A DNA stretch of 64,000 nt from JANQRZ01 sp965215165 (GTDB lineage: Bacteria; Bacteroidota; Rhodothermia; Rhodothermales; JANQRZ01). The position numbers and the translations under genes were made by a program. The notes under the pieces were generated by a model that worked only from the letters and a program-made list of their open reading frames with translations, had not been told where the DNA came from and ran no database searches. The number at the start of each line of letters is the position of its first letter. Position 1 is the stretch's first letter. The stretch is taken from contig CBDCCX010000006.1 in the NCBI GenBank assembly GCA_965215165.1, forward strand, positions 1,984,001 through 2,048,000, written 5' to 3'. Positions 25,921 to 34,352 of this stretch are shown in pieces.

Positions 25921-27028
25921 CGACCCCGACCGGGTGCGACTGAGCGCGACTGGCCGCGACAACGCGGCACGGCGAACCGTTTGGTCGGGCACCTACGCCG
26001 ACCGCGCCTTCCTGGTGCTCAGCCTCGGCTGGCTCGTCGGCCACTGGAACAAGCATCTCGCCATCGCCCGGCGGCCGGAGGAACTGTACGAGCCGCTGAC
26101 GTGGCTCGGCGCGCTCGCCTTTCCCGAGCCCGTGTCGAGCACCGTGTGGCTCGGGATCGCAGCCGTGATGGCCGCCGGCGTGGGCGTGTGCCTGTGGCGG
26201 CCCCGGCTCGTGGTAGCTCGTGCGGTCGTGGCCGCCTGCGCCCTGCTGATTATGGCGACCGAGTTCGGCCACGCCAAGATCGAGCACGTCAACCACCTGT
26301 TCCTGCTCGGGCACCTCTACGCGCTCTTCGTGCCCCTCGGCCGGCCCGGCGACCGGGAGCAGGTAGCCCTCGAGGCCGAGACCGTGCGGTGGTACCAGGG
26401 CGGGCTGCTGTTCGTCTACACGATGGCGGGCCTGTGGAAGTTCGTCGACATGACGATCCGCGCCGTGCTCAAGCCGGGCATGACCTGGCTCGACCCGGCG
26501 GCGGTACCGGGGATGGCGGCGCTCTCGTACCGCGGCCTCGACCTCTCGCTCGCCGTGCCAGAGGCGCTGTGGGCCGTGCGGTGGGCGCTCCCGGTGGGCT
26601 ACGTCGTGCTGGCCTTTGTGCTCGCCTCGGCGGCTACGGCCGCGTTCCGACGCCCGCTGCTGCTGCTCGTCGTGCCGACCGTCGTGCTGTTTCACCTGAT
26701 GAACGCGCTGACGGGGCTAGCGCACTTCTTCTCGACGGCCCTCGTGGCAGCGGTTCTTCTGACGCCCTACGACCTCGTCTTCCCTGCCATCCGCCGCCGT
26801 CTGACACCGGTCGAGCGCGCGCCGTTCACCGGGAACGGAGCGAGCGCACGCTACGAGCGCGTCTACACCGACGGGCAGGCCGACACCTTCTCCGGGTTCT
26901 ACGCCTACCGGGCACGCCTCGAAGACCGGAGCTGGCTCTGGGCCGCGCCGCTCTATTATCCTGGCATCGCCCTTCTGGCGACCTGGATGCTGGAGCGCCG
27001 GACTGCGCCGGCTGCTGCCAATCCCTAG
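25874..27028 (+). CDS. HTTM-like multi-pass membrane protein
   Basis: A 384-residue protein with about eight hydrophobic segments. Features such as SLGWLVGHWNKHLAIARRPEELYEPL near residue 50, the KIEHVNHLFLLGHLYALFVPLG stretch and WYQGGLLFVYTMAGLWKFVD resemble the HTTM (gamma-carboxylase-like) membrane domain. Similarity is judged by eye, so the family call is moderate. HTTM proteins are common in bacteria but mostly uncharacterised. The ATG at 25874 lies 47 bases inside the preceding gene; a later start near 25950 would not remove any helix. It ends 15 bases before a convergent glycosyltransferase-like gene. Confidence 0.7.
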   Translation: MTPRRFSSFDRALRSSDPDRVRLSATGRDNAARRTVWSGTYADRAFLVLSLGWLVGHWNKHLAIARRPEELYEPLTWLGALAFPEPVSSTVWLGIAAVMAAGVGVCLWRPRLVVARAVVAACALLIMATEFGHAKIEHVNHLFLLGHLYALFVPLGRPGDREQVALEAETVRWYQGGLLFVYTMAGLWKFVDMTIRAVLKPGMTWLDPAAVPGMAALSYRGLDLSLAVPEALWAVRWALPVGYVVLAFVLASAATAAFRRPLLLLVVPTVVLFHLMNALTGLAHFFSTALVAAVLLTPYDLVFPAIRRRLTPVERAPFTGNGASARYERVYTDGQADTFSGFYAYRARLEDRSWLWAAPLYYPGIALLATWMLERRTAPAAANP

Positions 27029-27043
27029 CCCAGCAGGCTGGAC

Positions 27044-28111
27044 CTATCGACTGAGGCCTTGCCCGAGCTTGTGCGCCAGGCCGCTGGCGGTGTCCCGGAT
27101 CAGCTTCTGCGGCGTCCGGCGGGGCACCCCAAGCTGCCGCCCGAGGTAGGCGCGGAACGGCTCGCCGAGCGGCGTCGTCCAGAACCGCGACCGCTCGCGC
27201 TTCATCCCCTCGAACAGATACCGGATGCCGTAGCGCTTCTCGGCCGGAAGGTGCCAGAGCGTCAGGTCCTGGTCAGAAGGCAAGGCCGGTTCGGAGCGGA
27301 AGAGCGTCGTCCAGATGCGCCGGATGAACGGGTCGGCCGTACCGCCTGGGTAGCCCAGCGCGTGGTACAGGAACGACAAGGCCTGCGCCTCCTCGTTGAA
27401 CTTGGGCGCGCCGCGCCGGAAGCGGCCGAGCATCTCGTCCCAGAGCGGGTCGATCCGCTCGGCGACCTGCTGCACGGCGCGGCCGGTCGCGGCGAACAGC
27501 TCGCCGCCGTGGTAGGGCGGGGCTGCCGGGACGGCGACGGGCTCGTCGGTCCCGGTCCAGTCCGCGCCCAGCAGGTCTCGGTAGAGCGCGCCCATATCGC
27601 GCCGGGACAGGCCGTGCACGTCCATGCCCTCGGGATACGCCACCTCGTAAGTCAACAAGCCACAGGCGGCGGTGGCCCCGACCATCTCATCGGCCGGGCG
27701 CACCCACACGCAGTCCGAGTCCAGCACGAGCGCGGTGTCATCCGGCGCGAGGCGGCCGGCGAGGTGGTGGATGATGTCGAAGATGTAGAACTGGTTGCGC
27801 CACGAGCCGAAGTAGCCCTCCGGCGGGAGGTAGGTGAAAGGCAGGCGGACGGTCTCGACGCCGAGCCGGGCCAGGAGTGCGGCTAGGTCGAACCCGTCGA
27901 CGCGGGGCACCTGCTCGAAGTTCGTGAACAGGACGTGGTGAGCGTGGGGGTTCTGGCGAGCGCTCGTCGCGAAGAAGGTCGCCACGCAGCGCCAGTAGAC
28001 CGCCTGAAACGACGGAGCCGAGGTGTTGCCCCCGACGGCCGGGTAGAAGCTCTCCTCCCCTTCCGGCTCGCCGTACATCCAGGTTCCGATGGTGACGTGC
28101 CTGCTGCTCAT
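27044..28111 (-). CDS. Putative glycosyltransferase-like protein with DxD-type motif
   Basis: A 355-residue cytoplasmic protein on the strand opposite to its neighbours. LAPDDTALVLDSDCVWVRP (~residues 125-143) looks like the DxD metal/nucleotide-sugar site of GT-A glycosyltransferases, and HHVLFTNFEQVPR and PYHGGELFAATGRAVQQV fit that fold. It was not recognised as a named family. The start at 28111 follows a TATCTTGA promoter word 31 bases upstream, divergent from the promoter of the next glycosyltransferase gene. It sits inside the polysaccharide locus, so a role in the same glycan is likely. Confidence 0.65.
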   Translation of the reverse strand: MSSRHVTIGTWMYGEPEGEESFYPAVGGNTSAPSFQAVYWRCVATFFATSARQNPHAHHVLFTNFEQVPRVDGFDLAALLARLGVETVRLPFTYLPPEGYFGSWRNQFYIFDIIHHLAGRLAPDDTALVLDSDCVWVRPADEMVGATAACGLLTYEVAYPEGMDVHGLSRRDMGALYRDLLGADWTGTDEPVAVPAAPPYHGGELFAATGRAVQQVAERIDPLWDEMLGRFRRGAPKFNEEAQALSFLYHALGYPGGTADPFIRRIWTTLFRSEPALPSDQDLTLWHLPAEKRYGIRYLFEGMKRERSRFWTTPLGEPFRAYLGRQLGVPRRTPQKLIRDTASGLAHKLGQGLSR

Positions 28112-28141
28112 GCGCTCCGGGCCGGGTGTGATGGTGACCCC

Positions 28142-28149
28142 TCAAGATA
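28142..28149 (-). promoter_or_regulatory. Candidate -7 element, minus strand
   Basis: Reads TATCTTGA on the minus strand, 30 bases before the ATG at 28111. It faces away from the TATCTTCT element at 28180, so the 105-base gap seems to hold two back-to-back promoters. Confidence 0.4.
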
Positions 28150-28179
28150 GGCCACCCATCGCTGGACGTGCGGTCGGCT

Positions 28180-28187
28180 TATCTTCT
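28180..28187 (+). promoter_or_regulatory. Candidate -7 element of the second glycosyltransferase operon
   Basis: TATCTTCT within CGGCTTATCTTC, 29 bases before the ATG at 28217. This suggests that the four genes 28217-32096 form their own transcript. Confidence 0.4.
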
Positions 28188-28216
28188 GCGCCCGTCGTCT
28201 CGCCTGCCCTGCCCAT

Positions 28217-29455
28217 ATGAAGCGCGTCTGTGTCCAGTGGCCCCGCTTCGGCCCGTACCATCTGGCCCGGCTGCGCGCCGCCCACCGCCTCTTCGCTGCA
28301 CGTGGAACCGAACTGGTCGGGCTGGAGACGGCGGGCGACGACACGACCTACGACTGGGAGGTCGAGCGCGGCGAGGAGCCGTTCCGCCGCGAGGTGGTCT
28401 TCCCAGGGCGCCTTTTCGAGGCGGTTCCGGCGACGGAGATGCACGCCGGCGTTACGGCCGCGCTCGACCGGCTCGACCCCGACGCCGTGGCGATCATCTC
28501 GTACAGCTTCCCCGATGCCCGCGCCTGCCTCGCGTGGTGCCGCCGGCACCGGCGGACGGCCGTGCTGATGAGCGCCACCAAGGCCGACGACGCCGAGCGC
28601 GTCGCCTGGCGCGAGCGAGTCAAAGCGCTGCTCGTCCGGCAGTACGACGCGGCGCTCATTGGTGGCACCCCGCAGCGGGCCTACTTGGAGGCTCTCGACT
28701 TCCCAGCCGAGCGCATCTTCCAGCCTTACAACGCCGTCGACAACGACTTCTTCCGAAACGAGGCTGAGGCCGCACGCGCCGCGCCTCTTTCCACCCTCCC
28801 AGGTCTCGGGGCGGGCGGTCCTTTCTTCCTCGCCTCGAACCGCTTCCTTCCCCGCAAGAACCTCGGCGGGCTGGTGCGCGCTTACCGCGCCTACCGCCGC
28901 GCGGTGCCGGCGGCGTGGCCGCTGCTGCTGCTGGGCGACGGGCCCGAGCGCGCCGAGTTGGAGCGGATGGTTCACGACGACCAGATCGAGGGGGTCACCC
29001 TGTGCGGGTTTCAGCAGCGCGACAGCCTACCGGCCTACTACGGCCTGGCCGGCGCGTTCGTCCACCCCACCTACCAGGACCAGTGGGCGCTCGTCGTCAA
29101 CGAGGCGATGGCGGCCGGGCTGCCGGTGCTGGTCTCGGAGCGGGCCGGCTGCGCGCAGGACCTAGTGGCTGAGGGCGAGAACGGGTTCACCTTCGACCCC
29201 GAGGACACGGCCGCGCTGGCCCACCTGTTGGAACGCCTGGCGGATTCAGAAACCGACAGGGCGGCGATGGGCAGGCGCTCGCGCGAGATCGTTCAAGGCT
29301 GGTCGCCGGACGCCTTTGCCGAGGGGCTGTGGCGGGCGCTCCAGGCCGGTCGGCGCCACGCGGACCGCGGGCTCGCGCCGCTGGCGCGTGCGCTACTCTG
29401 GGTGCTTCGCCACGCCGCGCGCGACGTCCGTGCCTTCCACAGCGTCCCCGACTGA
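28217..29455 (+). CDS. Glycosyltransferase family 4 protein
   Basis: A 412-residue GT-B enzyme of family 4. The N-terminal domain begins KRVCVQWPRFGPYHLARLRAA. The donor domain has FFLASNRFLPRKNLGGLVRAY, LLLLGDGPERAELERMV, VTLCGFQQRDSLPAYYGLAGAFVHPT and the EX7E-type signature around NEAMAAGLPVLVSERAGCAQDLV. Expected to act at the cytoplasmic face and add a sugar to the lipid-linked repeat unit; donor unknown. The next gene starts 3 bases after its stop. Confidence 0.92.
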   Translation: MKRVCVQWPRFGPYHLARLRAAHRLFAARGTELVGLETAGDDTTYDWEVERGEEPFRREVVFPGRLFEAVPATEMHAGVTAALDRLDPDAVAIISYSFPDARACLAWCRRHRRTAVLMSATKADDAERVAWRERVKALLVRQYDAALIGGTPQRAYLEALDFPAERIFQPYNAVDNDFFRNEAEAARAAPLSTLPGLGAGGPFFLASNRFLPRKNLGGLVRAYRAYRRAVPAAWPLLLLGDGPERAELERMVHDDQIEGVTLCGFQQRDSLPAYYGLAGAFVHPTYQDQWALVVNEAMAAGLPVLVSERAGCAQDLVAEGENGFTFDPEDTAALAHLLERLADSETDRAAMGRRSREIVQGWSPDAFAEGLWRALQAGRRHADRGLAPLARALLWVLRHAARDVRAFHSVPD

Positions 29456-29458
29456 CCC

Positions 29459-30592
29459 GTGCCCCGTGCCCTCCACCTTCTCGGCCGGTTCCCGCCTCCC
29501 ATCGACGGGCAGTCGCTGGCGACGGAGCGCCTGGCGACGCTGCTGGCCCCGGTGGGAACGGTGCGCCGCTTCGACCTCAACCCCGGGGGCGCAGCCTTTG
29601 TCCAGTCGCCTGGCCGCTTCCGCGCGCACGCGGTGTGGCACTCCGTGCGGATGCGGCGAGCCCTCCGCGAGCGCCTCGCCGACGCCCCGGCTGCGCCGGT
29701 AGTCTGGACCACCGTCTCCCCGGTTCCGCTCGGCCACGCCCGCGACCTCCTCACCGTGGCTCCGGCGTTCCAGCGGGGACAGCGAGTCTATGCCGTCGTC
29801 CACCACGGCGACTTCGACCGGCTCTTTCGCTCCCCGCTGACGGCTCCGACCGCCCGCCGCCTGCTCCGCTATGTCACCCGTCTCGTCTTTCTGAGCGATG
29901 GTCTGGCGCATCAGTGCGTCCCGTGGGTGTCGGAAGCGCAGCGCGCCGTCATCCCGAATACGATCGACGAGGCCCTGCTCTGCTCCAGAGACGACCTCGC
30001 GGCCAAACGGGCACGCCGCCGCGCGGGCGGACCGCTCCGCCTCCTCTTCCTTAGCCACATGATCCCCTCCAAGGGGTATCTCGATGTCGTCCACGCGGTA
30101 GGGCTTCTCCGCCGCCGCGGCATCGACGTACGCGCGGACTTTGTGGGCCGGTGGGACTCGGAGGCGGGCCGGACCGCCTTTGAGGAATCGGTGCGTGCCG
30201 AGGCCGTCGGCGACCTCGTCATCTACCACGGTGGCCTTCGCGACCGCCCTGCAGCCCGGCGGCTCTATCTTGACGCGGATGTCTTCCTGCTTCCGACGTA
30301 CTACCCCACCGAAGCCCAGCCTCTCACCGTGATCGAGGCACTGAATGCGGGCACGCCCGTCGTAGTGACCGCTCACGCCAGCTTACCGGAGATGGTGCAG
30401 GACGGTATCGAGGGACACGTCGTCCCAAAACGCGACCCGGCTGCGGTCGCTGCGGCCGTCGAGCGGATGCATGAGCCGGAGCACTGGGAGCACCTCTCGG
30501 CGGGCGCGCGGGCGCGGTTCGAGGCCCTCTTCAGCCCGGTGGCCGTGCGTCGTCAGTGGGCGGCCCTCCTCAATCTGCCCGACCCTTCGTAG
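29459..30592 (+). CDS. Glycosyltransferase family 4 protein (GTG start)
   Basis: A 377-residue GT4-type enzyme. LHLLGRFPPPIDGQSLATERLA at the N-terminus and, in the donor domain, RLLFLSHMIPSKGYLDVV, DLVIYHGGLRDRPAARRLYLDADVFLLPTYY and EAQPLTVIEALNAGTPVVVT define the fold; the last holds the E(x7)E pair. The GTG at 29459 starts the first beta strand and is 3 bases from the preceding stop. Part of the same transcript as the previous enzyme and the two FkbM methyltransferases that follow. Confidence 0.9.
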   Translation: MPRALHLLGRFPPPIDGQSLATERLATLLAPVGTVRRFDLNPGGAAFVQSPGRFRAHAVWHSVRMRRALRERLADAPAAPVVWTTVSPVPLGHARDLLTVAPAFQRGQRVYAVVHHGDFDRLFRSPLTAPTARRLLRYVTRLVFLSDGLAHQCVPWVSEAQRAVIPNTIDEALLCSRDDLAAKRARRRAGGPLRLLFLSHMIPSKGYLDVVHAVGLLRRRGIDVRADFVGRWDSEAGRTAFEESVRAEAVGDLVIYHGGLRDRPAARRLYLDADVFLLPTYYPTEAQPLTVIEALNAGTPVVVTAHASLPEMVQDGIEGHVVPKRDPAAVAAAVERMHEPEHWEHLSAGARARFEALFSPVAVRRQWAALLNLPDPS

Positions 30593-30624
30593 TGCGTTCG
30601 CCTTTCCACCGCCTGACTACCTGC

Positions 30625-31335
30625 ATGAGCCGTCTCCGCCAAGCCCTCGAGCTTGCTCGCCTTCTCCCTCAGCCTGGGGCGTTGCGCGCATTCCGCACCT
30701 GGCGTCCCTTCTCGATCACGGCGTTCCAGATGCTCCGCCGGCTCCACGCCCTCGGGCTTCGGCCCCGGACGGTCCTCGACGGGGGAGCCAACATCGGGCA
30801 GTTCGCTCGGGCCGCCGCGGAGACGTTCCCCACGGCGCGCATCGTCTCGTTCGAGCCCCTGCCGGACATCGCCGCCCGGCTGCGCGAGCACCTGGCCGAC
30901 CTGGACCGCGCGCGCGTGGTCGAGAGCGCGCTGGGTGCAGAGGCCAGGTCGATCCGCTTCTTCCGAACGGACTACTCGCTCGCCTCGTCTGCGCTCCAAC
31001 CGACTCAGGCCACAGCTCAGCAAACAGAGGTCCTCGCCGGGCGGCTGGACGATCTGTTGGACGGCGAGGCCCTAGAAGCCCCCGTCCTTTTGAAGCTCGA
31101 CCTCCAGGGGTACGAGCTAGCCGCCCTGTCCGGCGCGGAGGAAACCCTACGCCGAACCGATCACGTACTGCTGGAGATCGCCTTCGAGGAAGCCTACGAA
31201 GACGAACCTCACTTCGACGAACTGTATACTTTCCTCCGTGCGCGCGGCTTTCGCCTCCTGCGCCCGGTCGACGTGCTGACCGACGCGCGCGGCCTGATCA
31301 CGCAGATGGACGCCCTCTTCGGCCGCGCCGCCTGA
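30625..31335 (+). CDS. FkbM-family methyltransferase (second)
   Basis: A 236-residue SAM methyltransferase. The SAM site is LRPRTVLDGGANIGQFARAAA (residues ~47-67), then RIVSFEPLPDIAARL. The FkbM acidic motif is APVLLKLDLQGYELAALSG. The ATG at 30625 is preferred; an upstream GTG at 30556 would lie inside the previous gene. The family places methyl groups on sugars or other small acceptors; here the glycan made by the neighbouring transferases is the obvious candidate. Confidence 0.88.
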   Translation: MSRLRQALELARLLPQPGALRAFRTWRPFSITAFQMLRRLHALGLRPRTVLDGGANIGQFARAAAETFPTARIVSFEPLPDIAARLREHLADLDRARVVESALGAEARSIRFFRTDYSLASSALQPTQATAQQTEVLAGRLDDLLDGEALEAPVLLKLDLQGYELAALSGAEETLRRTDHVLLEIAFEEAYEDEPHFDELYTFLRARGFRLLRPVDVLTDARGLITQMDALFGRAA

Positions 31336-31358
31336 CCCCGCTCTCTCCGCCTCCCCCA

Positions 31359-32096
31359 ATGCCTACGACGGCCTCGATCAAAGCTGCTACCCTGGACACC
31401 CTGCGACGCGGGCAGTGGCGGCTCCGCGCGCTGCTGGGCCGCGACGTCCACTTCCGCCCCCAGGTCCGGTGCTCCCTCCTCCGGGTCGGCGGCCGTCCGG
31501 GTGCCGACTACGGAGCCTGGACGCTTTGCCCCGACGGCCTCGCCCCCGACAGTGTGGTCTATTCGTTCGGGATCGGCAACGACATATCGTTCGACCTCGA
31601 TCTGATCCGCCGCTACGGAGTACGAGTGTATGCCTTCGACCCGACGCCGGCCTCGCACCGCTGGCTGGCGACGCAGGCCACGCCCGACGCCTTCGTCGTC
31701 CACGACTACGGCCTGGCTGACTACGACGGGACGGCTCCGTTCTACGTGCCGGCCCACCCGGAGCACGTCTCGCACTCGATGCTCTCGGCCTCGCACACCC
31801 GCGACGAGGCGCTCGAGGTGCCGGTGCACCGCCTCGGCACCGTCATGGCGATGCTCGGGCACACGCACATCGACCTGCTCAAGATGGACATCGAGGGGAC
31901 CGAGTACGCCGCCATCGCCGACCTGACCGCGAGCGACCTCGACGTGCGGCAGCTCCTGGTCGAGTTCCATCACCGCTTCGACACCGTCTCGCCGGAGCGC
32001 ACGGCCGAGGCCGTCCGGAGCCTCGCGGCGGCGGGCTTTCAGATCGCCCACGTCTCGCCGCGCGGCGAGGAATACACCTTCGTTCGCCGGAGCTAG
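31359..32096 (+). CDS. FkbM-family methyltransferase (third)
   Basis: A 245-residue FkbM-type methyltransferase. VVYSFGIGNDISFDLDLI replaces the usual GxNxG SAM loop, which makes its SAM site unusual. VRVYAFDPTPASHRWL, HIDLLKMDIEGTEYAAI (the acidic FkbM motif) and the C-terminal LLVEFHHRFD are kept. The ATG at 31359 lies 23 bases after the preceding methyltransferase gene. Its TAG stop overlaps the TAG stop of convergent dut within one CTAG tetranucleotide. Confidence 0.85.
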   Translation: MPTTASIKAATLDTLRRGQWRLRALLGRDVHFRPQVRCSLLRVGGRPGADYGAWTLCPDGLAPDSVVYSFGIGNDISFDLDLIRRYGVRVYAFDPTPASHRWLATQATPDAFVVHDYGLADYDGTAPFYVPAHPEHVSHSMLSASHTRDEALEVPVHRLGTVMAMLGHTHIDLLKMDIEGTEYAAIADLTASDLDVRQLLVEFHHRFDTVSPERTAEAVRSLAAAGFQIAHVSPRGEEYTFVRRS

Positions 32097-32548
32097 CCGC
32101 GCCCGGTGTGGCCGAACCCGCCGGTGCCACGTGCCGTCTCGTCCAGCGAGGCCTGTGGCACGAGTTCGACGCGCGCCACGCGCGCCACGACGAGCTGGGC
32201 GATGCGCTCGCCGCGCTCGACGGTGAACGTCTCCAGGCCGTGGTTGATGAGAATGACCTTCACCTCGCCCCGGTAGTCTGAATCGAGGGTGCCTGGGCTG
32301 TTGAGAACCGTGACGGCGTGGCGGGCCGCCAGGCCGCTGCGAGGACGGACCTGCCCTTCGGTGCCGCGCGGGAGGGCGAGCCGCAGCCCCGTCGGAATCA
32401 GCGCGTGCGTGCCGGGCGCGAGCGCGACAGGCTCGGTGACGGCGGCGCGCAGGTCGAGGCCAGCGGAATCCGGCGTGGCGTGGGCCGGCAGCTCCAGGCC
32501 CTCGCCGTGCGGGAGGACCTCGACGGGGACGCGGATGGGCTCGGGCAT
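32093..32548 (-). CDS. dut: dUTP diphosphatase
   Basis: A 151-residue trimeric dUTPase that hydrolyses dUTP to dUMP and keeps uracil out of DNA. The five family motifs are visible: AGLDLRAAV, PRSGLAARH, LNSPGTLDSDYRGEVKVILIN, GERIAQLVV and the glycine-rich C-terminal arm RGTGGFGHTGRG. Length is normal. The end overlaps the FkbM gene by four bases, and a palindromic repeat lies just upstream at 32564. Confidence 0.96.
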   Translation of the reverse strand: MPEPIRVPVEVLPHGEGLELPAHATPDSAGLDLRAAVTEPVALAPGTHALIPTGLRLALPRGTEGQVRPRSGLAARHAVTVLNSPGTLDSDYRGEVKVILINHGLETFTVERGERIAQLVVARVARVELVPQASLDETARGTGGFGHTGRG

Positions 32549-32563
32549 GGCGGGGAGACATGC

Positions 32564-32591
32564 GTAGAGGCGACCGGCCGGCCGCCCCTAC
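32564..32591. repeat. Intergenic palindromic repeat, GTAGGGGCG family (copy 2)
   Basis: Begins GTAGAGGCGACCGG and ends CCGGCCGCCCCTAC, forming a nearly perfect 28-base palindrome centred on CCGGCCGG. It sits 16 bases upstream of dut. Confidence 0.75.
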
Positions 32592-32614
32592 GGACGTGAA
32601 CGTTACGGGTGAGG

Positions 32615-34222
32615 TCAGGCGGCGACGGACGCGCCCTCGGCGCGGGCCATCATCCGCTTGAACGGGCCGGCGATGAAGAAGAACACTACGCCGGCGGCAA
32701 TCGCGATCGAGGCGACCAGGCCCATGAACGACGGCAGCTCCATCACCTCGTAGAACGACGCGATGTAGCCCGCGATGAAGTTGCCGACCGACGCGCCGAG
32801 GAACCAGACGCCCATCATCAGCGACGACACGCGCGCCGGGGCCAGCTTGGTCATCGCGCTCAGGCCGACCGGCGACAGCGTCAGCTCGCCGAGCGTGTGC
32901 AGCAGGTACGTCAGGATCAGCCACATCGGCGAGACCTGCGCGCCGCCGGCCGCCGCCGCGCCCGCGCCCACCATCACCACGAAGCCGAGGCCGAGCAGCA
33001 CCAGGCCGATGCCGAACTTGGTCGGGCTCGACGGGTCCTGGCCGCGCCGCCCGAGCCACACCCAGAGGGCCGCCACGACCGGCGCAATGGTGAAGATGAA
33101 GAAGGCGTTCGCCGACTGGAACCACGCCGCCGGCACCTCGCCGCTGCCCAGGCCGGGAACCCAGGACAGCCAGCTCGCCACGCCCCGGTCCGTGGACTCC
33201 TGCGCGAACAGGTTGAGGCTGGAGCCGGCCTGCTCGAAGGCCGCCCAGAAGATCGCCGCGCCGACGAACAGCAGGCCGATCAGGTAGAGCCGCTTGCGCT
33301 CGGCGTCGGTCCAGTAGTCGCGCGTGAAGAGCCAGCCGAAGAGGCCCGCCACGATCGCGAACAGGATGACCGTGTAGATCGTTGTGATGGACTCGGCCGT
33401 GGAGGCGATCACGCCCGCCGCCATCAGCCCGCCCAGGACCGCGATCAGCAGCAGCACGCCGCCCAGGCCTTTGACGAGCGCGCCGCGCGACGACGCCTTC
33501 TCGCGCTCGGCCTCGGCCGTGAGCGACCCCACATTCCCGAGCTGCTTGCCGAAGAGCAGGTAGACGATCATGCCTACCGTCATCCCGACGCCGGCCGCGG
33601 CGAAGCCGTAGTGCCAGCCGTAATTCACGGCGAGGGCACCGCACACGAGCGGGGCCGCGAACGCGCCCATGTTGATGCCCATGTAGAAGATCGTGAAGCC
33701 GGCGTCGCGCCGGGCGTCCTCCGCCGGGTAGAGCTGCCCGACCATCACCGAGATGTTCGGCTTCAAGAGGCCCGTCCCGATCACGATCAGCCCCAGGCCG
33801 CCGAAGAAGAACACCGTCGAGGGGACCGCCATCGTGAAGTGGCCGAGGGCGATGATGATGCCGCCGACGAGCACGCTGCGCCGCTGTCCGAGTAGACGGT
33901 CGGCGATCCACCCGCCGGGGAGGTTGACGAGGTAGACGAGCGAGGTGTAGAGGCCGTAGATCAGGGCGCTCGTCGCCACGTCGTAGCCCAGCCCGCCGTC
34001 GACCGTCGCGGCGGTCATGAACAGCACCAGGAGGGCGCGCATCCCGTAGTACGAGAAGCGCTCGAACAGCTCGGTGAAGAAGAGGTTCGACAGGCCGAGC
34101 GGGTGTCCGAAGAAGCGGGTGTCGTTCGCGCCGATAGCACCGGCGGCGGTACCGCCTCCGGCAGCGGCTATCTCGCGCGCGGCGAGGTCGGAGGAGGCTT
34201 CTGCATTAGGACCTTTTGCCAT
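32615..34222 (-). CDS. POT-family proton-dependent oligopeptide transporter
   Basis: A 535-residue inner-membrane symporter of the POT/PTR (MFS) family that takes up di- and tripeptides with protons. Typical segments are visible: FTELFERFSYYGMRALLVLFM (the ExxER-type motif of helix 1), NLPGGWIADRLLGQRR, TGLLKPNISVMVGQLY and GFTIFYMGINMGAFAAPL, and later WAAFEQAGSSLNLFA. About 12-14 helices. The ATG at 34220-34222 gives a short cytoplasmic head; the upstream in-frame ATG at 34291 would overlap a promoter-like TATCTTCT. Confidence 0.93.
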   Translation of the reverse strand: MAKGPNAEASSDLAAREIAAAGGGTAAGAIGANDTRFFGHPLGLSNLFFTELFERFSYYGMRALLVLFMTAATVDGGLGYDVATSALIYGLYTSLVYLVNLPGGWIADRLLGQRRSVLVGGIIIALGHFTMAVPSTVFFFGGLGLIVIGTGLLKPNISVMVGQLYPAEDARRDAGFTIFYMGINMGAFAAPLVCGALAVNYGWHYGFAAAGVGMTVGMIVYLLFGKQLGNVGSLTAEAEREKASSRGALVKGLGGVLLLIAVLGGLMAAGVIASTAESITTIYTVILFAIVAGLFGWLFTRDYWTDAERKRLYLIGLLFVGAAIFWAAFEQAGSSLNLFAQESTDRGVASWLSWVPGLGSGEVPAAWFQSANAFFIFTIAPVVAALWVWLGRRGQDPSSPTKFGIGLVLLGLGFVVMVGAGAAAAGGAQVSPMWLILTYLLHTLGELTLSPVGLSAMTKLAPARVSSLMMGVWFLGASVGNFIAGYIASFYEVMELPSFMGLVASIAIAAGVVFFFIAGPFKRMMARAEGASVAA

Positions 34223-34279
34223 AACGTGTGCTCGGTAGAATGGGAGGGAGGCCGGCGGCGGCGCGCGGCGCAAACGGGG

Positions 34280-34287
34280 AGAAGATA
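34280..34287 (-). promoter_or_regulatory. Candidate -7 element of the POT transporter gene
   Basis: Reads TATCTTCT on the minus strand, 57 bases before the chosen start. It also argues against the longer reading frame, which begins at 34291. Confidence 0.35.
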
Positions 34288-34331
34288 GCAAGAACCGGTC
34301 GGATGTGCAGCCTTCGTCTCCAGGATCGAGG

Positions 34332-34351
34332 GCAGGGGCCGTCGGCCCTGC
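34332..34351 (-). terminator. Hairpin just after meaB
   Basis: GCAGGGGCC and GGCCCTGC flank a three-base loop directly after the meaB stop codon. No T-run follows, so it could be a transcript-end stabilising hairpin rather than a full intrinsic terminator. Confidence 0.4.
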
Positions 34352-34352
34352 A

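Noticed and set aside
30556..30624. GTG start for the second FkbM gene inside the previous glycosyltransferase gene
   Set aside because: It adds 23 residues without similarity; the ATG at 30625 gives a normal FkbM N-terminus.
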